This document shows, piece by piece, positions 53,485-55,660 of a DNA stretch of 55,660 nucleotides; the stretch's first letter is position 1; every line of letters begins with the position of its first letter. The notes beneath the pieces are model-generated. The model saw only the letters and a list, made by a program, of their open reading frames with translations, had not been told where the DNA came from and did no database searches. Made by a program: the position numbers and the translations under genes. Source of the stretch: an uncultured Pedobacter sp. (GTDB lineage Bacteria > Bacteroidota > Bacteroidia > Sphingobacteriales > Sphingobacteriaceae); the NCBI RefSeq assembly GCF_946479715.1, contig NZ_CAMLHF010000009.1, positions 1 through 55,660 of the forward strand. The letters run 5' to 3'.

Positions 53485-54507
53485 CTACAGGGAGCTTCTA
53501 ACTTCCAGTTTCCACGGATTCTGAACTGTGGTAATTCCTTTTGTTTTGATCAGCTTTGCCATGGTCTTTCCCATCAGCTTAAAGTCGGTAGAAAGTGTCG
53601 TGATTCCGCCAGCAAGAAGCTCTTTAAGAGGCGTATCATTGTAAGATATGATGCCAAAATCAGTACCTGCGGTTAGTTGCTGAGCTACAGCCTGCTTCAG
53701 CAGATCCACCAGATCCCTGTCATTCACCACAATAAATAAATCACCTTTTTCTATTGTTCTTTTGGTTGTCACAGAAAGATAGTCGTGACCAAATCCATAC
53801 TTGCTGCAAAACACTTTAAGACCATCATAACGCTCTAAAGGCTCCTTTTCTTCCTTTTGAATCATATAAATGTGCTTGTATTTGCGAATCAATTCGATGG
53901 CCGATTCCAAAGCCTCATAGGTATCTGCCTCAAAATTCTGTGCCACTGATGAATATTTGCCTTTCAAATCGGCATGGAAATGGTCCAGCAAAAACACCCT
54001 GCCCGATAAAGATTCCAGCAGCGGTTCAATACCCTGAAACTTTCCCGACATGATAATATAATCTGTATACTTGTTATTGGCATCATTTACCAGCGTCTCA
54101 AAAACCTTTCTGTTGTAATTGTGAAAATACAGATCAACTGTGACGCTATTTCCGGCCGACTCCATAAAAGAGTTGAAAAGGTCTTCTTTAAATTCATTGA
54201 ATTCATTGAAGAGCAGGAATATATGATGTCCTGTCTGAATTTTGGTGCTCTTTACAAAATACCCAACCCCATGGTTCGATGCAATAATGCCTTTTGACAT
54301 CAGTTCGCGCAAGCCCGCAAACACCGTATCGCGCGATAGACCGTACTCGGTTCTGAAATCATTGATAGAAGGTATCCTGTCTCCATTCTTGTATTCCTCT
54401 GTGCCTATTCGGTCAATCACATGGCCTACTACAAGTTTATATTTTGATTTATTTTCTTTCACGTTTGGTGTATTGCTGGCAAATATAGTTACTTGCCAGA
54501 CAAACAT
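53485..54507 (-). CDS. GntR-family regulator with periplasmic-binding-protein-like domain
   Basis: The 340 residues have an N-terminal GntR winged helix (about 20-90; DRIPSINDFRTEYGLSRDTV, ELMSKGIIASNHGVGYFV) and a C-terminal LacI/Peripla_BP_3-like sugar-sensing domain (about 95-335). A GTG at 54462 is an alternative start that would remove a 15-residue hydrophobic leader. Such hybrids in Bacteroidota repress or activate sugar operons. It diverges from the GH127 gene across a spacer with a tandem TCGTACCAGT repeat, its probable operator. Confidence 0.93.
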   Translation of the reverse strand: MFVWQVTIFASNTPNVKENKSKYKLVVGHVIDRIGTEEYKNGDRIPSINDFRTEYGLSRDTVFAGLRELMSKGIIASNHGVGYFVKSTKIQTGHHIFLLFNEFNEFKEDLFNSFMESAGNSVTVDLYFHNYNRKVFETLVNDANNKYTDYIIMSGKFQGIEPLLESLSGRVFLLDHFHADLKGKYSSVAQNFEADTYEALESAIELIRKYKHIYMIQKEEKEPLERYDGLKVFCSKYGFGHDYLSVTTKRTIEKGDLFIVVNDRDLVDLLKQAVAQQLTAGTDFGIISYNDTPLKELLAGGITTLSTDFKLMGKTMAKLIKTKGITTVQNPWKLEVRSSL

Positions 54508-54528
54508 CGTAAATAAAAAATAAAAAAA

Positions 54529-54548
54529 TCGTACCAGTTCGTACCAGT
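54529..54548. promoter_or_regulatory. Tandem operator-like repeat (TCGTACCAGT twice)
   Basis: Two perfect copies of TCGTACCAGT lie end to end at 54529-54538 and 54539-54548, one helical turn apart. They are in the GntR/GH127 divergent spacer and end 13 bases before the GH127 -7 box, where the -33 region should be. A repressor bound here would block that promoter. The binding protein is presumably the adjacent GntR. Confidence 0.65.
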
Positions 54549-54561
54549 TGTAAAATATTTA

Positions 54562-54569
54562 TATATTTG
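54562..54569 (+). promoter_or_regulatory. -7 box (TATATTTG) of the GH127 gene
   Basis: TATATTTG is an exact TAnnTTTG match, 18 bases upstream of the ATG at 54588, giving a leader of roughly 10-12 bases. The -33 position falls within the second copy of the tandem repeat. Confidence 0.6.
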
Positions 54570-54587
54570 GAGACCAAACCACACACA

Positions 54588-55660
54588 ATGAAACACTATT
54601 TCTTATTAAGCATCGGCATTACCACTGCTCTTTTTACCGATAGCATGGCACAAACCACTGGCGTTAACCAGAATGTCCAGCTAACTCAGAACCTTAAAGC
54701 AAACATAAACGACGCTTTTTGGAGCCCTAAATTCGAGCTTTGGAGAACCACAACTGCCAACGATGTACTAAATAAGTTTGAAGGACAACATCTACCTGCA
54801 AAAGAACAGGAAAGTAATAATGTGTTTAAGAATTTTGATAAGATTGCCCAGGGAAAAAAAGGAACCGGCAGTCATGCAGGTTTGCCCTGGTTTGACGGCT
54901 TGATCTATGAAAGCATTCGCGGAATAGGTGACCTCACCATCCAGCATCCCGATCCACTATTACAGGCACGACTTGACGGGTATATAGATCGTATCTATGC
55001 CGCTCAAAAGGCCGATCCCAACGGATATATCAACACCTATACCGATCTAATGGAACCAACCCATCACTGGGGAGATAACGGTGGTCTTTTACGTTTCCAG
55101 CACGATGTTTACAATGCAGGCATGCTCATAGAGGCTGGCGTCCACTATTACAATGCTACAGGTAAAACCAAATTGCTCGAAGTTGCTACCCGGTTTGCAA
55201 ATTACATGAGCAACCTGATGGGGCCTGTTCCTAAAAGAAACATAGTACCAGCCCACTCGGGCCCAGAGGAAGCCGTTATGAAATTGTACTGGCTATATAA
55301 AAACAACCCTGGCCTTAAAAAGAAAATGGGGATTCCGGTAAACGAAAAGGCTTATTATGAACTGGTAAGATTCTGGATAGAAAATCGAGGCAACAATATA
55401 AATTATCCACTTTGGCAAACCTGGGGTAACGACAAATCAGAAAAATGGATTAAGGATCAAAAATATAAAGAAGGAACTGTAACCAATGCCACTCGCCCTA
55501 CCTGGGGCGATTACGCACAAGATTCCATATCTGTTTTCAAACAGAAAACCATAGAAGGACATGCGGTACGTGCCACTTTACTGGCTACAGGTATTACAGC
55601 TGTGGATTTGGAGAGTCATGATCCTCAGTACATACAAACAGCAGATCAGCTTTGGGACAA
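54588..55660 (+). CDS. GH127 (DUF1680) beta-L-arabinofuranosidase-like enzyme, 3'-truncated
   Basis: The reading frame opens at the ATG at 54588 and runs off the right edge without a stop, giving 357 codons of a usually 600-800-residue protein. A signal peptide ends SMAQTT. The GH127 barrel features seen are AFWSPKFELWR near residue 45, the helical GLIYESIRGIGD region, and the hallmark GHAVRATLLATG at about residues 324-335. The zinc-binding and catalytic cysteine cluster of the family would be outside the window. It removes terminal beta-L-arabinofuranose or a related sugar. Confidence 0.93.
   Translation, partial: MKHYFLLSIGITTALFTDSMAQTTGVNQNVQLTQNLKANINDAFWSPKFELWRTTTANDVLNKFEGQHLPAKEQESNNVFKNFDKIAQGKKGTGSHAGLPWFDGLIYESIRGIGDLTIQHPDPLLQARLDGYIDRIYAAQKADPNGYINTYTDLMEPTHHWGDNGGLLRFQHDVYNAGMLIEAGVHYYNATGKTKLLEVATRFANYMSNLMGPVPKRNIVPAHSGPEEAVMKLYWLYKNNPGLKKKMGIPVNEKAYYELVRFWIENRGNNINYPLWQTWGNDKSEKWIKDQKYKEGTVTNATRPTWGDYAQDSISVFKQKTIEGHAVRATLLATGITAVDLESHDPQYIQTADQLWD

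Noticed and set aside
54242..54523. A 93-residue plus-strand frame inside the GntR gene
   Set aside because: It is antisense to the conserved winged-helix coding sequence and lacks its own features.
1..55660. CRISPR arrays, tRNA/rRNA genes, transposases, phage genes, integrase or attachment sites
   Set aside because: None could be recognised; no repeat-spacer pattern, cloverleaf-like sequence or mobile-element protein was seen, although I could not run dedicated searches.

Overview
The window is AT-rich chromosomal DNA from a member of the Bacteroidota, most likely a Pedobacter-like Sphingobacteriaceae. The evidence is indirect but consistent: Bacteroidota-type -7 boxes (TAnnTTTG), few recognisable Shine-Dalgarno sequences, many lipoprotein or Sec signal peptides ending in AQ, a C-terminal Phe-Arg-Leu barrel end, DUF5916 and CarboxypepD_reg-like proteins, a GntR regulator with a sugar-binding domain, and several glycoside hydrolases. 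No tRNA, rRNA, CRISPR array, insertion sequence or phage gene was seen. Both edges cut genes: an AraC regulator on the left and a GH127 enzyme on the right.

Layout. 0-9.4 kb: AraC regulator and aldo/keto reductase, a periplasmic Gfo/Idh/MocA protein, a metallophosphatase fused to a PQQ-like propeller, a duplicated-domain secreted protein, a PAP2 phosphatase, an AraC regulator divergent from an NTF2-like protein, an SMP-30 lactonase and PaiB. 9.4-12.7 kb: a TPR histidine kinase and a LuxR response regulator with a small lipoprotein gene between them. 12.7-19.2 kb: a probable fucose/arabinofuranoside locus with GH172 (DUF2961), an AraC regulator divergent from an aldo/keto reductase plus zinc dehydrogenase operon, and a GH29 fucosidase. 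19.2-19.8 kb: the only long gene-free stretch, carrying a LacI-like palindrome, short repeats and a promoter-like box. 19.8-30.5 kb: two tandem operons of exported proteins. The first encodes a double FG-GAP propeller/ASPIC lipoprotein, a vanadium-haloperoxidase-like lipoprotein and an outer-membrane barrel. The second encodes a very large PVC-type cytochrome c lipoprotein and a one-propeller FG-GAP protein. 30.5-33.5 kb: a lipoprotein, an ECF sigma factor with small membrane proteins, and a cold-shock protein. 33.5-45.5 kb: mixed housekeeping and secreted genes (DUF2071, hydroxyacid dehydrogenase, rhodanese, PqaA-like, DUF92, PIF1-like helicase, duplicated-module protein, TPR lipoprotein, GH18 chitinase). 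45.5-55.7 kb: an alpha/beta hydrolase, a Cys-cluster/TonB-C protein, DUF5916, GH5, a GlxA-type regulator, a DUF6152 plus small membrane protein pair, and a GntR regulator divergent from GH127 across a tandem operator-like repeat.

The most interesting unit is 19.8-30.5 kb. Apparently surface-exposed or periplasmic proteins with intact vanadate-ligand residues, a c-type heme site and 21 Asp-rich propeller repeats lie in one co-oriented block with no transporter, SusC/SusD pair or known catabolic partner. I infer an extracellular oxidative system, but its substrate cannot be read from sequence. Elsewhere the window shows sugar-degradation enzymes, each next to its own local regulator, with no classical polysaccharide utilisation locus.
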